In this document: piece by piece, positions 25,478 to 35,339 of the stretch
Layout: the number at the start of each line of letters is the position of its first letter
How positions within the stretch are numbered: position 1 is the stretch's first letter
Origin: Phocaeicola abscessus CCUG 55929
GTDB lineage: Bacteria > Bacteroidota > Bacteroidia > Bacteroidales > Bacteroidaceae
Direction of reading: 5' to 3'
NCBI RefSeq assembly: GCF_000312445.1
Contig: NZ_HE997183.1
Span: 154,617-218,616, forward strand
DNA: 64,000 nt
The notes under the pieces: model-generated
Databases searched by the model: none
Told to the model about the DNA's origin: nothing
The model's input: only the letters and a program-made list of their open reading frames with translations
Position numbers and translations under genes: made by a program

Positions 25478-26371
25478 ATGAATATCAACCGTTCCTCCGT
25501 TTTGTCGATCCTGTTCGCCCTGTGGAGCTGTCTGGCCGCACAGGGACAGACCCGAAACCGCGCCTACGAACAGTATATCGACAAATACAAAGATATCGCC
25601 ATCGACGAAATGGAACGGCATCATATCCCCGCCAGCATCACCTTAGCGCAGGGATTGTTAGAATCGGGAGCGGGACAGAGCACGTTAGCCCGTTATGCCA
25701 ACAACCACTTCGGCATTAAATGCGGGAAGAGCTGGGACGGGAAAACCGTACGCCACGACGATGACGATAGAAACGAGTGTTTCAGAGCCTATAAGCATGC
25801 AAAGGCATCGTACGAAGATCATTCAAAATTTCTGATTACCGGTCAGCGCTACGCCTTCCTGTTCCGATTGGATCCGAAAGACTACAAAGGCTGGGCTAAG
25901 GGGCTGAAGCGGGCAGGCTACGCGACTGATCCGAATTACGCTGCTCGACTGATCCACATCATCGAGTTGTACGAGCTCTATCGGTATGACAGTAAGGCCG
26001 ACAGGAACCGGATGATCAGATTCCCAAACCCGCACCAGCCTTATCTGTCCAACGACTTGCTTTACATCGTTGCCCGGGAAGGAGACAGTTGGAAATCGAT
26101 CTCGAAAGAATTCGAAATCTCGCGGAGAAAGCTCATCCGATACAACGATTCGTACAAAGGATACATTCTGAAACCGGGCGATATCGTCTATCTGGAGAAG
26201 AAACACGCCAGAGCGGACAAAGAACACGTTATTCACCGGATAAAGGCGGGAGACTCCATGCATGCGATCTCACAGACTTACGGTATTCAGTTGAAGAAAT
26301 TATATAAAATGAACAGAATGAGACCGGATGATCCCACCCCGGAAGCAGGAGACTATATCCGTCTCAGATAA
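25478..26371 (+). CDS. secreted glucosaminidase (GH73) with two LysM domains
   Basis: A 297-aa peptidoglycan hydrolase with a signal peptide ending near AAQGQ. Residues about 30-170 form the FlgJ/GH73 domain: ITLAQGLLESGAGQSTLA with the catalytic glutamate, NNHFGIKCGKSW and a downstream FRAYKHAKASYEDHS. Two LysM repeats follow (about 190-240 and 250-297), with YIVAREGDSWKSISKEF and HRIKAGDSMHAISQTYG. The LysM units anchor it to peptidoglycan. Confidence 0.93.
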   Translation: MNINRSSVLSILFALWSCLAAQGQTRNRAYEQYIDKYKDIAIDEMERHHIPASITLAQGLLESGAGQSTLARYANNHFGIKCGKSWDGKTVRHDDDDRNECFRAYKHAKASYEDHSKFLITGQRYAFLFRLDPKDYKGWAKGLKRAGYATDPNYAARLIHIIELYELYRYDSKADRNRMIRFPNPHQPYLSNDLLYIVAREGDSWKSISKEFEISRRKLIRYNDSYKGYILKPGDIVYLEKKHARADKEHVIHRIKAGDSMHAISQTYGIQLKKLYKMNRMRPDDPTPEAGDYIRLR

Positions 26372-26383
26372 ACAGCGAATCGG

Positions 26384-26863
26384 ATGGAACACATCAGGAT
26401 TGAAATCCATATAACAGTCAGAACCTACGAAGAATTGGCCGAAGCGGACCGTCTGTTGGTCGATGCCGCCAAAGAAGCGACCTCTCGAAGTTATGCACCT
26501 TATTCTCGTTTCTCGGTAGGAGCCGCCGCCTTGCTGAGCAATGGTACAATCATTACGGGAAGCAATCAGGAGAATGCCGCCTATCCTTCCGGCACCTGTG
26601 CCGAACGTACAGCCATCTTTTATGCTAACTCCCGATACCCCTCTGCGGCAATAAAGAGCATAGCGATCGCCGCGTGCGACGAATACGGCTTTACCGATAC
26701 GCCTACCCCGCCTTGCGGCGCGTGCCGGCAAGTACTGGCAGAAACGGAAAAAAGATACGGCTGCCCCATGCGGATTCTGCTTTACAGTAAGAAGCATATC
26801 TACACGGTCGAAGAAGTGAACGATTTGCTGCCGCTCACTTTTACCGACGATTTTTTGAAATAA
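26384..26863 (+). CDS. cdd: cytidine deaminase
   Basis: A 159-aa pyrimidine salvage enzyme that deaminates cytidine and deoxycytidine. Zinc ligands lie in CAERTAIFYA and PPCGACRQVLAE, the tetrameric-type pattern with three cysteines. The segment YAPYSRFSVGAAALL is the substrate loop. It starts 12 bases after the glucosaminidase gene. Confidence 0.96.
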   Translation: MEHIRIEIHITVRTYEELAEADRLLVDAAKEATSRSYAPYSRFSVGAAALLSNGTIITGSNQENAAYPSGTCAERTAIFYANSRYPSAAIKSIAIAACDEYGFTDTPTPPCGACRQVLAETEKRYGCPMRILLYSKKHIYTVEEVNDLLPLTFTDDFLK

Positions 26864-26866
26864 AAG

Positions 26867-27478
26867 ATGTTGACGAAGTTATACGAAAAGAACAATAATC
26901 CGAAAGATATCGATCGCATCGTACAGTTGATGAACGACGGAGGCATTATCGTCCTCCCCACGGATACGGTATACGCCATTTGTTGCAGCGGATTGAAAAG
27001 CCAGGCGGTGGAACGGATATGCAAATTGAAAAAGATCGACCCCGCCAAACATCATCTGTCGATTATCTGTTCCGACTTAAGTCATATCAGCGAATACGCC
27101 AAAGTGAGCAACGCCACATTCAAGCTGATGAAACGTAACCTGCCCGGGCCGTTCACCTTCGTGCTGAATACCAGCAACAATCTTCCGAAAATATTCCGAA
27201 GCCGAAAAGAAGTGGGCATCCGCGTGCCCGATAACAACATCGTCCGAGAAATATGCCAAGAGTTGGATGCACCGATTTTCTCCACCACAGTTCCTCATGA
27301 AACGGACGAAGATATCGAATACATGACCGATCCCGAATTGATCGCCGAGAAGCTCGGCGATCAGGTGGACCTCGTAGTCGACGGAGGAATCGGCGGGATA
27401 GCCCCTTCTACAGTGGTAGACTGCAGGGAAGATCATGAGGAGATTATCCGTCAGGGAAAAGGCATATTGATCATTTAG
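26867..27478 (+). CDS. YrdC/Sua5-family threonylcarbamoyl-AMP synthase
   Basis: A 203-aa member of the YrdC family, which makes threonylcarbamoyl-AMP for the t6A modification of tRNAs that read ANN codons. Conserved blocks are GGIIVLPTDTVYAICC, KHHLSIICSD, PGPFTFVLNTS, RVPDNNIVREICQELDAPI and PSTVVDC. The short length and sequence are closer to the YciO/YwlC branch than to full Sua5. It starts 3 bases after cdd. Confidence 0.9.
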   Translation: MLTKLYEKNNNPKDIDRIVQLMNDGGIIVLPTDTVYAICCSGLKSQAVERICKLKKIDPAKHHLSIICSDLSHISEYAKVSNATFKLMKRNLPGPFTFVLNTSNNLPKIFRSRKEVGIRVPDNNIVREICQELDAPIFSTTVPHETDEDIEYMTDPELIAEKLGDQVDLVVDGGIGGIAPSTVVDCREDHEEIIRQGKGILII

Positions 27479-27587
27479 CAAGCGGATAGCTCCCGTTTCC
27501 ACTTCTCCCTTCTTTTCCGCCCTCTGCGCGACCGAAGAAAGCGACCTGCTTGCGATACGTCGTACTGCGCGCTGTAAAAATCGAGGC

Positions 27588-28781
27588 TTACGATTCGCTC
27601 CGATCGGCTTTCAGTCGGTCGGCCATCGCTTTCGCCAAGGTTCTGCATTCGGCTTCGACGGCAGGGTTCATCGCCTGCTTCATCTCCACCGGCGTACCTA
27701 CCTGTTCGAACTTCAGCTTTTCATTGTACTCGCCGATTTTCTTTACGGCAGCGCCAGCCCAAGAGAAGGAGCCAAACCAACCGAGATAACGGTGTTTGAT
27801 ATCCCGCGAAGCCAACTCGCTCAACAGGGCTTCCGTCTCGGGATAGATATTCGCGTTATACGTAGGGCAACCGATGATCAGCCCTTTATATTTGAATACG
27901 TCTCGGATGATGAAAGAATGATGTTTGTGCGACACATTGTCGATCACGATGTTCCTGATGCCTTGCTCACTCAACTCTTCCGCAATCGTTTCTGCCATCA
28001 TCTCGGTATTGCCGTACATGGTACCGTAGGCGATCACGACGCCTTCTTCGGCTTCGTACCTGCTCAAGCGGTCGTAGAGGTCGAGCACTCTCGGCAGCTG
28101 CTTCGTCCAAATCGGTCCATGCGTAGTACAAGCCATCGTGATCGGCAGGTTCTTCAGCTTGGCTAAGGCTTTTTGCACAGGGGCGCCATATTTCCCGACA
28201 ATATTGGAATAATAGCGTTCCATTTCGCTCCAATAAGCATCCGTGTTTATCTGCGTATCGATCACACCGCCGTTCAACGCTCCGAACGCTCCCAAGGCAT
28301 CGCCCGAAAAGAGAATGCCTTCCGTCATGTCGAAGGTAACCATCGTCTCCGGCCAATGTACCATTGGGATGAGCGCGAACTGTAATCGGTGATACCCCAG
28401 ATCCAGGGTGTCACCTTCTTTGATTACCAGCCGTTTTCCTTCCACGCCGTAAAACCCGTCGATCATGTCGAACGTTTTGGCATTGCCCACGATGGTGATG
28501 TCGGGATAATATTTCTTGATCAAACTGAGGGAACCTGAATGATCCGGTTCCATGTGATCGATGATCAGGTAATCGATGGGGCGGTCGCCTATCACCTGTC
28601 GAATTTTCTTAATGAATACCTCGAAATAACATATATCGACCGTCTCGATCAAAGCGATCCGATCGTCATCGATCAGATAGGAATTGTAAGTTACGCCGTC
28701 AGGCAAGGGCCAAAGATTTTCGAACAACTGTTTCTGGCGATCGTTCACGCCTACATAATATACCTTTCCTTTCAGTTCCAT
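27588..28781 (-). CDS. flavodiiron protein (oxygen/NO reductase)
   Basis: A 397-aa protein that detoxifies O2 or NO in anaerobes. The N-terminal metallo-beta-lactamase-like domain carries diiron ligands (HMEPDHSGS; HWPETMVTFD; GDALGAFGAL; CTTHGPIW). The C-terminal flavodoxin domain has the FMN loop YGTMYGNTEMMAE and GCPTYNANIYPE. It has no fused rubredoxin, so it is the simple FprA type. It has its own promoter at 28851-28882. Confidence 0.95.
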   Translation of the reverse strand: MELKGKVYYVGVNDRQKQLFENLWPLPDGVTYNSYLIDDDRIALIETVDICYFEVFIKKIRQVIGDRPIDYLIIDHMEPDHSGSLSLIKKYYPDITIVGNAKTFDMIDGFYGVEGKRLVIKEGDTLDLGYHRLQFALIPMVHWPETMVTFDMTEGILFSGDALGAFGALNGGVIDTQINTDAYWSEMERYYSNIVGKYGAPVQKALAKLKNLPITMACTTHGPIWTKQLPRVLDLYDRLSRYEAEEGVVIAYGTMYGNTEMMAETIAEELSEQGIRNIVIDNVSHKHHSFIIRDVFKYKGLIIGCPTYNANIYPETEALLSELASRDIKHRYLGWFGSFSWAGAAVKKIGEYNEKLKFEQVGTPVEMKQAMNPAVEAECRTLAKAMADRLKADRSES

Positions 28782-28850
28782 AATCCATTAAATTTTATCT
28801 CTCCGAAATTCCGGACCGTTGAGTAATAACGATACGTTTCCATCGGAATG

Positions 28851-28882
28851 CAAAAATAACGCAATTTGTTTATTCGTCCAAA
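28851..28882 (-). promoter_or_regulatory. Bacteroidota-type promoter of the flavodiiron gene
   Basis: On the minus strand TTTG (28879-28882) and TATTTTTG (28851-28858) are separated by 20 bases. Transcription would start near 28844, about 60 bases before the ATG. Confidence 0.75.
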
Positions 28883-28927
28883 CTTTGCCTTTAAAAGATT
28901 CTTTCGATCCGGTGCGACGACACTCTC

Positions 28928-29878
28928 CTACCGGATGTGAAGCAGCGAAGAGGATTCGGCGAACTTGCGCCCTTGCCAAGTATTCCGCTCCTTCAATCTC
29001 CGCTTCACCTTCTCCGTGAATTCGAAGTTCTTCAGCCCCCAGTCGGGCGCGAGGAGCAGGCTCTTCGGAGACTGCGAGACGAAGCGATCTACGACGATGT
29101 CGGAGCGAAGCCGTTCCAGAAAGTCGACCACCAACTCTACATATTCCTCCGCGGTATACAGATGAAACGTTTCGGGGTGTTCGGCAAACTCCTCTGCCAT
29201 CCTCGTTCCTTTAACGAGCTGCAATTGATGGAGCTTTAAGGAAGCGATGGGAAGGCGGGAGATCTCGGCGGCTTCCCCGATGATTCGATCCCGCTCTTCG
29301 CCGGGAAGTCCCAAAATAAGATGTATCCCCGTCCAGATGCCTCTGGCGGCCGTCCGCCAAACGGTTTCTACGGCAGTCTGGTAGGTATGTCCTCTGCGAA
29401 TACGCTTCAGGGTTTCGTCGTCGGTGCTCTCCACGCCGTACTCCACCGCGACGAACGTACATCTATTCAGCTCGTCCAGGTAATCCAACAGTTCGTCCGG
29501 CATGCAATCCGGCCGCGTTCCGATCACGATTCCTACCACATCTTCTACGGCCAAAGCCTCTTCGTACTTCCGCCTGAGGTCTTCCAATTCGCCGTAGGTA
29601 TTGGTATAGGCTTGGAAATAAGCCATATATTTCATCTGCGGATATTTTCGGGAAAAGAACCGCTTCCCCTCTTCCATCTGCTGGACGATCGGCTTCTCCG
29701 TCCGGCAGTATGTAGGGTTGAATGTCTGATTATTGCAATACGTACACCCGCCATAACCTACTGTTCCGTCCCGATTGGGACAAGTAAAGCCAGCATGGAT
29801 GGAAATCTTCTGCACCTTCTGCGAAAAGCGCTTCGCCAGAAAGGCGGAGAGGTCGGTATATCGATTCGGCGTCTGCAT
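28928..29878 (-). CDS. radical SAM protein of the YhcC/TIGR01212 family
   Basis: A 316-aa radical SAM protein. The iron-sulfur motif is in HAGFTCPNRDGTVGYGGCTYC, the unusual spacing typical of this family. Further marks are AVEYGVESTDDETLKRIRRG and GIHLILGLPGEERD. The substrate of the family is not established; a role in tRNA or iron-sulfur-related chemistry has been suggested but is not shown here. It reads divergently from the DPP-IV gene. Confidence 0.9.
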   Translation of the reverse strand: MQTPNRYTDLSAFLAKRFSQKVQKISIHAGFTCPNRDGTVGYGGCTYCNNQTFNPTYCRTEKPIVQQMEEGKRFFSRKYPQMKYMAYFQAYTNTYGELEDLRRKYEEALAVEDVVGIVIGTRPDCMPDELLDYLDELNRCTFVAVEYGVESTDDETLKRIRRGHTYQTAVETVWRTAARGIWTGIHLILGLPGEERDRIIGEAAEISRLPIASLKLHQLQLVKGTRMAEEFAEHPETFHLYTAEEYVELVVDFLERLRSDIVVDRFVSQSPKSLLLAPDWGLKNFEFTEKVKRRLKERNTWQGRKFAESSSLLHIR

Positions 29879-29971
29879 CTTATATTTCTCGGTAAAGTTA
29901 GACTTTTTTCAAACAAATAGTTTTAACTTTGCTACACGAATTATAAACACGGATCATAAAAGAACAGCGTC

Positions 29972-32173
29972 ATGAAAAAGGTTACTTTCTTCATCTTTTG
30001 GGTTTGTTGTGCATTGACGACAAGCGCCCAGCAGTTTACCGTTAACGATATAGCTCATGCGACTTATCGGGCAAAAGGCATTCGCGGCGTAAAGCCCTGT
30101 TCAGACGGTGAAAGCTATACGCAAATGAGCGACGATTCCAAGCGTATCGTAAAATATTCTTTCCGCACGGGCAAAGAACTCGAAACGGTTTTCGACGTCG
30201 GTACGGCCAGGGAATGCCGCTTCGATCGCTTCGACGATTATATCGTGTCGCCTGACGATCGTCTCATCCTGATTCAGACGGAGACGAAATATATGTATCG
30301 CCGTTCTTTCACCGCCGTCTATTATCTCTTCAACGTGAAGAACAATAAATTGGAACCTTTGTCGGAAGGCGGCCCTCAACAAGTGCCTTTGTTTTCGCCC
30401 GACGGTACTCAAATTGCTTTTGTCCGCGACAATAATCTCTGGCTGGTGAAACTACTTTTCGGAAACGCGGAATCGCAAATCACCCGAGACGGCAAACAGC
30501 ACGAAATCATCAACGGCATTCCCGACTGGGTGTACGAAGAAGAGTTCGAGTTCAACCGTGCTTTCGATTTCAGTGCGGACAGCAAGATGATCGCCTATAT
30601 CCGCTTCGACGAAAGCCAGGTTCCCATGTACCGCATTCCTTATTACAAAGGATTGGCACCCGAGATCGAGAAATATCGGACCTATCCCGGTTTCTACTCC
30701 TACAAATATCCGTTGGCCGGCGTGAATAATTCAAAAGTAACGGTCCATACGTTCGACATCAAGAGTAAGGTAGACCGCACCCTCGAACTTCCTTCGGATT
30801 CGGACGGATATATTCCTCGCATCAAATTTACGGACGATCCGGAGAAATTGGCCGTGATGACCCTGAACCGCCAACAGAATCGTTTCGATCTGTATTTTGC
30901 CAATCCGAGGAGTACGCTTTGCAAGCTGATGGTTCGCGAAGAAGACGCGCATTATGTGAAAGAAGCACCGTATGCGGCTATTCGCTTCTACCCCGCTCAC
31001 TTCGTGATGATGAGCGAAAGAGACGGATACAACCACCTTTACCTCTACACCATCGGCGGCAATTTGGTCAAGCAGCTCACGAAAGGCGCTTGGGAAGTGA
31101 TCGAATACATCGGATGGGATCAGTCGAGAAACGAATTCTATTATATAAGCAACGAAGGGAGTCCGCTACGCACCGCCCTCTGGAAAATCGATTCGAAAGG
31201 GAAGAGAACCAAGCTCTCTGCCGACGAAGGCACGAACAGCGCTATCTTCAGCAAGAACCTGAAGTATTATATCAACACGTTCTCGAACATGACGACGCCT
31301 CCCGTAATCACTCTCAACGACCATACGGGAAAAACGATAAACACTTTGATCGATAATCAGGAATTGAAAGACAAACTGTCCCGCATGCCCATGCCCAAAA
31401 AGGAATTCTTTCGGTTCACCACCGCTCGGGGCACGGAACTGAACGGTTGGATGATGAAACCCGCCGATTTCGATCCGGCGAGGAAATATCCGGTTGTCAT
31501 GTATCAGTACAGCGGCCCCGGATCGCAACAGGTGATCGACAGATGGTCGGCCGGATCGATGGGGAACGGCGGAATCTTCGAAGCCTACATGGCGCAAAAG
31601 GGATTCATCTCCGTCTGTGTGGACGGACGAGGAACCGGCGGTCGCGGAGCGGACTTTGAGAAGTGCACCTATATGGCCATCGGCGTGAAGGAAGCCGAAG
31701 ATCAGGTTGAAACGGCCAAATATCTGCAAAGCTTGCCGTATGTCGACGGGAATAACATCGGCATTTGGGGATGGAGCTACGGCGGTTACGAGACATTGAT
31801 GGCCATGAGCGAAGGAACGCCGATATTCAAAGCGGGCGTGGCGATCGCCGCCCCGACGGATTGGCATTTCTACGATTCAGTTTATACGGAACGCTTTATG
31901 CGTACTCCGCAAGAAAATATCGGTGGCTACGAGGCGGCTTCCGCCATTGCACGCGTCGATAAACTTCATGGCAAGTTGCTATTGATCCAAGGCTCTGCCG
32001 ACGATAACGTGCATTACCGTAACAATGCGGAATATGCAGAAGCACTGGTCCAGGCCGACAAACAGTTCGACATGCAGATTTATACCAACCGGGACCACGG
32101 TATTTACGGGGGAAATACCCGAAAGCATTTGATGACTCGCGTGACAGAGTTCTTCATCGATAATTTGAAATAG
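29972..32173 (+). CDS. dipeptidyl peptidase IV
   Basis: A 733-aa secreted serine peptidase of family S9 that removes X-Pro or X-Ala dipeptides from peptides. The signal peptide ends near TTSAQQ. The N-terminal beta-propeller contains the DWVYEEEFEF segment whose paired glutamates bind the substrate N-terminus. The alpha/beta-hydrolase part has the catalytic serine in GWSYGGYETL, the aspartate in GSADDNVHYRN and the histidine in NRDHGIYGG. A TAACTTTG at 29924-29931 is a plausible -7 element. lipA follows 9 bases later. Confidence 0.94.
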   Translation: MKKVTFFIFWVCCALTTSAQQFTVNDIAHATYRAKGIRGVKPCSDGESYTQMSDDSKRIVKYSFRTGKELETVFDVGTARECRFDRFDDYIVSPDDRLILIQTETKYMYRRSFTAVYYLFNVKNNKLEPLSEGGPQQVPLFSPDGTQIAFVRDNNLWLVKLLFGNAESQITRDGKQHEIINGIPDWVYEEEFEFNRAFDFSADSKMIAYIRFDESQVPMYRIPYYKGLAPEIEKYRTYPGFYSYKYPLAGVNNSKVTVHTFDIKSKVDRTLELPSDSDGYIPRIKFTDDPEKLAVMTLNRQQNRFDLYFANPRSTLCKLMVREEDAHYVKEAPYAAIRFYPAHFVMMSERDGYNHLYLYTIGGNLVKQLTKGAWEVIEYIGWDQSRNEFYYISNEGSPLRTALWKIDSKGKRTKLSADEGTNSAIFSKNLKYYINTFSNMTTPPVITLNDHTGKTINTLIDNQELKDKLSRMPMPKKEFFRFTTARGTELNGWMMKPADFDPARKYPVVMYQYSGPGSQQVIDRWSAGSMGNGGIFEAYMAQKGFISVCVDGRGTGGRGADFEKCTYMAIGVKEAEDQVETAKYLQSLPYVDGNNIGIWGWSYGGYETLMAMSEGTPIFKAGVAIAAPTDWHFYDSVYTERFMRTPQENIGGYEAASAIARVDKLHGKLLLIQGSADDNVHYRNNAEYAEALVQADKQFDMQIYTNRDHGIYGGNTRKHLMTRVTEFFIDNLK

Positions 32174-32182
32174 CTGCTGTCG

Positions 32183-33046
32183 ATGGATCACGTAAGGAAA
32201 CCTTCCTGGCTGAAGATAGATATAGGCGCCAACCCGCGATATGCCGCTACCAAAGAAATCGTCGAGTCACATCACCTGCATACCATTTGCCATAGTGGAC
32301 TCTGCCCTAATCGCAACGAGTGTTGGGGACACGGAACGGCCACTTTCCTGATCGGAGGAAATATCTGCACCCGATGTTGCAAATTCTGCCATACGCCGAC
32401 AGGAAAACCGCTTCCCTTAGATCCGGAAGAACCGACAAACGTAGCGGAAAGTATTCGACTAATGAAATTGGATCATGCCGTCGTCACCTCGGTAGATCGG
32501 GACGATTTGCCCGATCTGGGCGCCACTCATTGGGTAAAGACCATTCAGGAGATCAAACGGTTGAATCCGACTACCACATTCGAGGTCCTGATTCCCGACT
32601 TCAAAGGGAGGGCGGAACTCATACGGCAAGTAATAGAGGCGAAGCCCGACATCATCTCACATAATATGGAAACCGTTCGTCGGCTTACTCCCGAGGTACG
32701 GAGCGTCGCCCGGTATGATACGAGCCTGAAAGTGATTCGACAAGTAGCCGAAAGCGGCATCGCCACTAAAAGTGGCATCATGGTCGGCTTGGGAGAAACT
32801 CCCGAAGAGGTAGAAGAAGCGATGGACGACCTGCTGACGGCAGGTTGCCGCATATTGACCATCGGACAATACCTGCAACCCACCCGCAAGCATTATCCCG
32901 TGCATGCCTACATCTCCCCCGCACAATTCGAGAAGTATCGCGATATCGGCATGCAAAAAGGATTCAAAGCGGTAGAAAGCGCCCCGTTGGTACGCTCTTC
33001 CTATCATGCGGAAAAACACATTTGTTTTGCGGGCGGAAAGCATTAG
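32183..33046 (+). CDS. lipA: lipoyl synthase
   Basis: A 287-aa radical SAM enzyme that inserts two sulfurs into octanoyl groups to make lipoyl cofactor. Cys36, Cys41 and Cys47 (ICHSGLCPNRNEC) bind the auxiliary cluster. Cys62, Cys66 and Cys69 (ICTRCCKFC) bind the SAM cluster. The C-terminal region SAPLVRSSYHAEKH supplies the conserved RSSY motif. It lies 9 bases after the DPP-IV gene, and its stop overlaps the end of the convergent methylase gene by 4 bases. Confidence 0.97.
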   Translation: MDHVRKPSWLKIDIGANPRYAATKEIVESHHLHTICHSGLCPNRNECWGHGTATFLIGGNICTRCCKFCHTPTGKPLPLDPEEPTNVAESIRLMKLDHAVVTSVDRDDLPDLGATHWVKTIQEIKRLNPTTTFEVLIPDFKGRAELIRQVIEAKPDIISHNMETVRRLTPEVRSVARYDTSLKVIRQVAESGIATKSGIMVGLGETPEEVEEAMDDLLTAGCRILTIGQYLQPTRKHYPVHAYISPAQFEKYRDIGMQKGFKAVESAPLVRSSYHAEKHICFAGGKH

Positions 33047-33765
33047 CTTTTACACAGCAGAAAGATACACGGAACCTTATTCAGGTCGGGCAGCGAACTT
33101 TTCCATTCCCCGATTGTCTTCGTCCGGATGTATTCGTCTTTGCAGGTAATGCCGGCCGCGATACAGAGACGAGTCTGCGGTTTGCAATTCCTTACCAGAT
33201 CGTTCAGCAGTTTGCCGTTGCGGTAAGGGGTTTCGATAAAGAGTTGCGTCTGATTTTCCGCATAAGCACGCTGTTCCAGCTCCCGAATCCGCTTGCTGCG
33301 CGCTCCGGGCTCGATAGGAAGATAACCGTTGAAAGCGAAACTTTGTCCGTTCAACCCGGACGCCATGACGGAAAGAATAATGGAAGAAGGCCCTATCAAA
33401 GGGATAACTTTCAAATGTTTCCGTTGAGCAATGGCTACGACCTCGGCCCCTGGATCGGCTACGGCCGGACAGCCTGCTTCGGAGAGAAGACCTATCGATT
33501 CCCCTGCAAGAAGAGGGTTTAGATAATCGCCGATCCTTTTTCGATCGGTATGCTGATTCAGTTCATAAAAGGTAAGGGCATCGATAGCGATCTCTGCATC
33601 GACTTTCTTCAGGAAGCGCCGGGCGGAACGGATATTCTCTACGATAAAATGGTTGATATGCAGGATGATTTCCTTATTATAGACAGGCAGAACTTGTTCG
33701 ACGGCCGTGTCGCCTAACGTAACGGGAATCAAATACAAAGCGATATCCATCTCTACTGATCTCAA
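33043..33765 (-). CDS. tetrapyrrole-methylase-family SAM methyltransferase (RsmI-like)
   Basis: A 240-aa member of the RsmI/tetrapyrrole methylase family. It shows LYLIPVTLGD at the start, LLSEAGCPAVADPGAEVV and PLIGPSSIILSVMASGLNGQ, and FIETPYRN. RsmI proper 2'-O-methylates C1402 of 16S rRNA; this copy is a shorter relative whose target is uncertain. The ATG at 33765 overlaps the GldB stop (ATGA), but a second Met at 33750 is also a natural start. Confidence 0.85.
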   Translation of the reverse strand: MRSVEMDIALYLIPVTLGDTAVEQVLPVYNKEIILHINHFIVENIRSARRFLKKVDAEIAIDALTFYELNQHTDRKRIGDYLNPLLAGESIGLLSEAGCPAVADPGAEVVAIAQRKHLKVIPLIGPSSIILSVMASGLNGQSFAFNGYLPIEPGARSKRIRELEQRAYAENQTQLFIETPYRNGKLLNDLVRNCKPQTRLCIAAGITCKDEYIRTKTIGEWKSSLPDLNKVPCIFLLCKS

Positions 33766-34757
33766 AATGTAACGGATGTATTCAGCAACATCTCCCAGTA
33801 ATCCGTCCGCTCCATCAGTTGCTGGATCGTCACGTCCTTATGCGTCCGCATGTATTCGGCAATCAGTTGGTAGCCCATCCACGTACCGACACCGAAAGGC
33901 ACTTCCTTATCGAACAAGGGAACGTACGTATTGCTTAAGTAGCTGCGGATCACCATCGGATCGGTAGCGTTCAGATGATTGCGGTCGAGCATGAATTTCC
34001 ACAGGGCCGACTTGTTCTTTTTACACCATTTCTTTTCGTCGGCATCGTATCCTAACTCATCTTCGACAGAGTCGTACTCCAGCGCTTTGGTGATCAACCA
34101 ATTGATTTTCCCGCGATGCATCAGCACATCCAGCAGGGTGCGACCGGGGCCGAACGGCATCGGATACTGGCTGATGAGATAAAACAGGAAGCAATCGGGA
34201 ACGATCCGCTCCGGATCCATCAATCGACTTTGCTCCTCGTAATAATACTTCTTATAAAGTGGATAATCCGCTCCCATGTATTTATCAAGGCTGAAACCGA
34301 CCAGACTGTCGCCGACGACTACCGACTGGTTTAGCGCGGACACCTGAGCGTAAAAACGCGGGACGACCAAGTCGGGCAATTTCGATTTCAGGTAGCCGAA
34401 ACCTTTATTCAGCCTCTTCTCAATCCATTCCACATCCTGATACTTATGCTCCGCATCGTTCATCAGGCGAAGCAGGGTCGTATCCGAGAAATAGGACAGG
34501 AGTTTATCTGCAATGCGAGCATCGCTTACCTCACCGAGATTCAAGACATCTTCCATCAGCAATTTAGTCGCCTGCGGGTATTCCGTATTCATCTTCTGCC
34601 AGGCAAAGACGCTGTTCATCGTGACGTACTCGAACTGCAACCGATCGTAACGCTCTACTTTGACGGAGATTTCCTTATTGCGTTCCGCCGGCTTCATCCT
34701 CCAATCGCAAGAGGTGAAGACGCATACCCATAATATGAACGCAATTATTTTTCGCAT
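33762..34757 (-). CDS. GldB-family lipoprotein
   Basis: A 331-aa lipoprotein resembling the gliding-motility protein GldB. The start at 34757 puts the signal peptide and lipobox (VCVFTSC) at the N-terminus. A -7-like CAAAGATA at 34809-34816 (minus strand TATCTTTG) argues against the longer frame to 34850. Conserved segments include WMGYQLIAEYM and the C-terminal YWEMLLNTS. GldB homologues are widespread in non-gliding Bacteroidales, where their role is unclear. Translation of the next gene overlaps by 4 bases. Confidence 0.85.
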   Translation of the reverse strand: MRKIIAFILWVCVFTSCDWRMKPAERNKEISVKVERYDRLQFEYVTMNSVFAWQKMNTEYPQATKLLMEDVLNLGEVSDARIADKLLSYFSDTTLLRLMNDAEHKYQDVEWIEKRLNKGFGYLKSKLPDLVVPRFYAQVSALNQSVVVGDSLVGFSLDKYMGADYPLYKKYYYEEQSRLMDPERIVPDCFLFYLISQYPMPFGPGRTLLDVLMHRGKINWLITKALEYDSVEDELGYDADEKKWCKKNKSALWKFMLDRNHLNATDPMVIRSYLSNTYVPLFDKEVPFGVGTWMGYQLIAEYMRTHKDVTIQQLMERTDYWEMLLNTSVTF

Positions 34758-34857
34758 GGAAAGACGACTAAAAGAATCGGGTCTGTGAAAGACCGACTTT
34801 GTTCGGAACAAAGATACGAATAAGAATTGAATGTCAGACAGTTTTTCCATACAATTT

Positions 34858-35280
34858 CAAAACGATACCTGTGAACTTCCCTTGCACAAGATTTTTTCTA
34901 TTGTTTTGATCGACCGACAAGCTTATCGATTAATACCACATCGGTTTTTAGGATTATGTCAAAACGAACGTTTCGGCACAGTCTCTTTCCTCAAGAGCTG
35001 CTCACCTGTCTCTACACGGAAATCCATTACTTTTTAAAACTGCCGCCTTTTGTAGGGGAGCCGCTGCGGAGCGTTCGGCGGTCGGGAAATGATTTATTCT
35101 TCCGTTGCAGAGTGCCCGAAGATCCGGGAATAATGTTTGTCGGCATCTAAATTTGTTTTCGGACTTCGGCGAAAGAGAGGCGTCGGCCTCTTTGTGAGCC
35201 TTCGAAGGCGAGAGCGAGTAAAATCGTTATAAGACGTACCTTTTCGCGTCGGCTGTTATTAAACCGAAGGGCTTTCCAAC
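34858..35280. other. intergenic region without a convincing gene
   Basis: This stretch between the GldB gene start and the rhamnosidase terminator holds a 64-codon frame (34956-35150) with no family resemblance or upstream promoter signal. It also holds a small hairpin AGAGGC-GTCG-GCCTCT near 35179-35194. I see nothing else that can be supported. Confidence 0.4.
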
Positions 35281-35283
35281 AAA

Positions 35284-35319
35284 AAGGCCGAATCCTACAT
35301 GAGTAGTATTCAGCCCTTT
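35284..35319 (-). terminator. terminator after the GH78 gene
   Basis: On the minus strand AAAGGGCTGAATAC pairs imperfectly with GGATTCGGCCTTT and is followed by a T run. Seventeen bases (35303-35319) are identical to the 3' arm of the ppdK terminator. Confidence 0.7.
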
Positions 35320-35339
35320 CTTCTTAAAGTAATCTCAGG

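Noticed and set aside
34956..35150. 64-codon frame between the GldB-like and GH78 genes
   Set aside because: No family resemblance, no promoter or ribosome-binding signal, and an irregular composition; probably chance.
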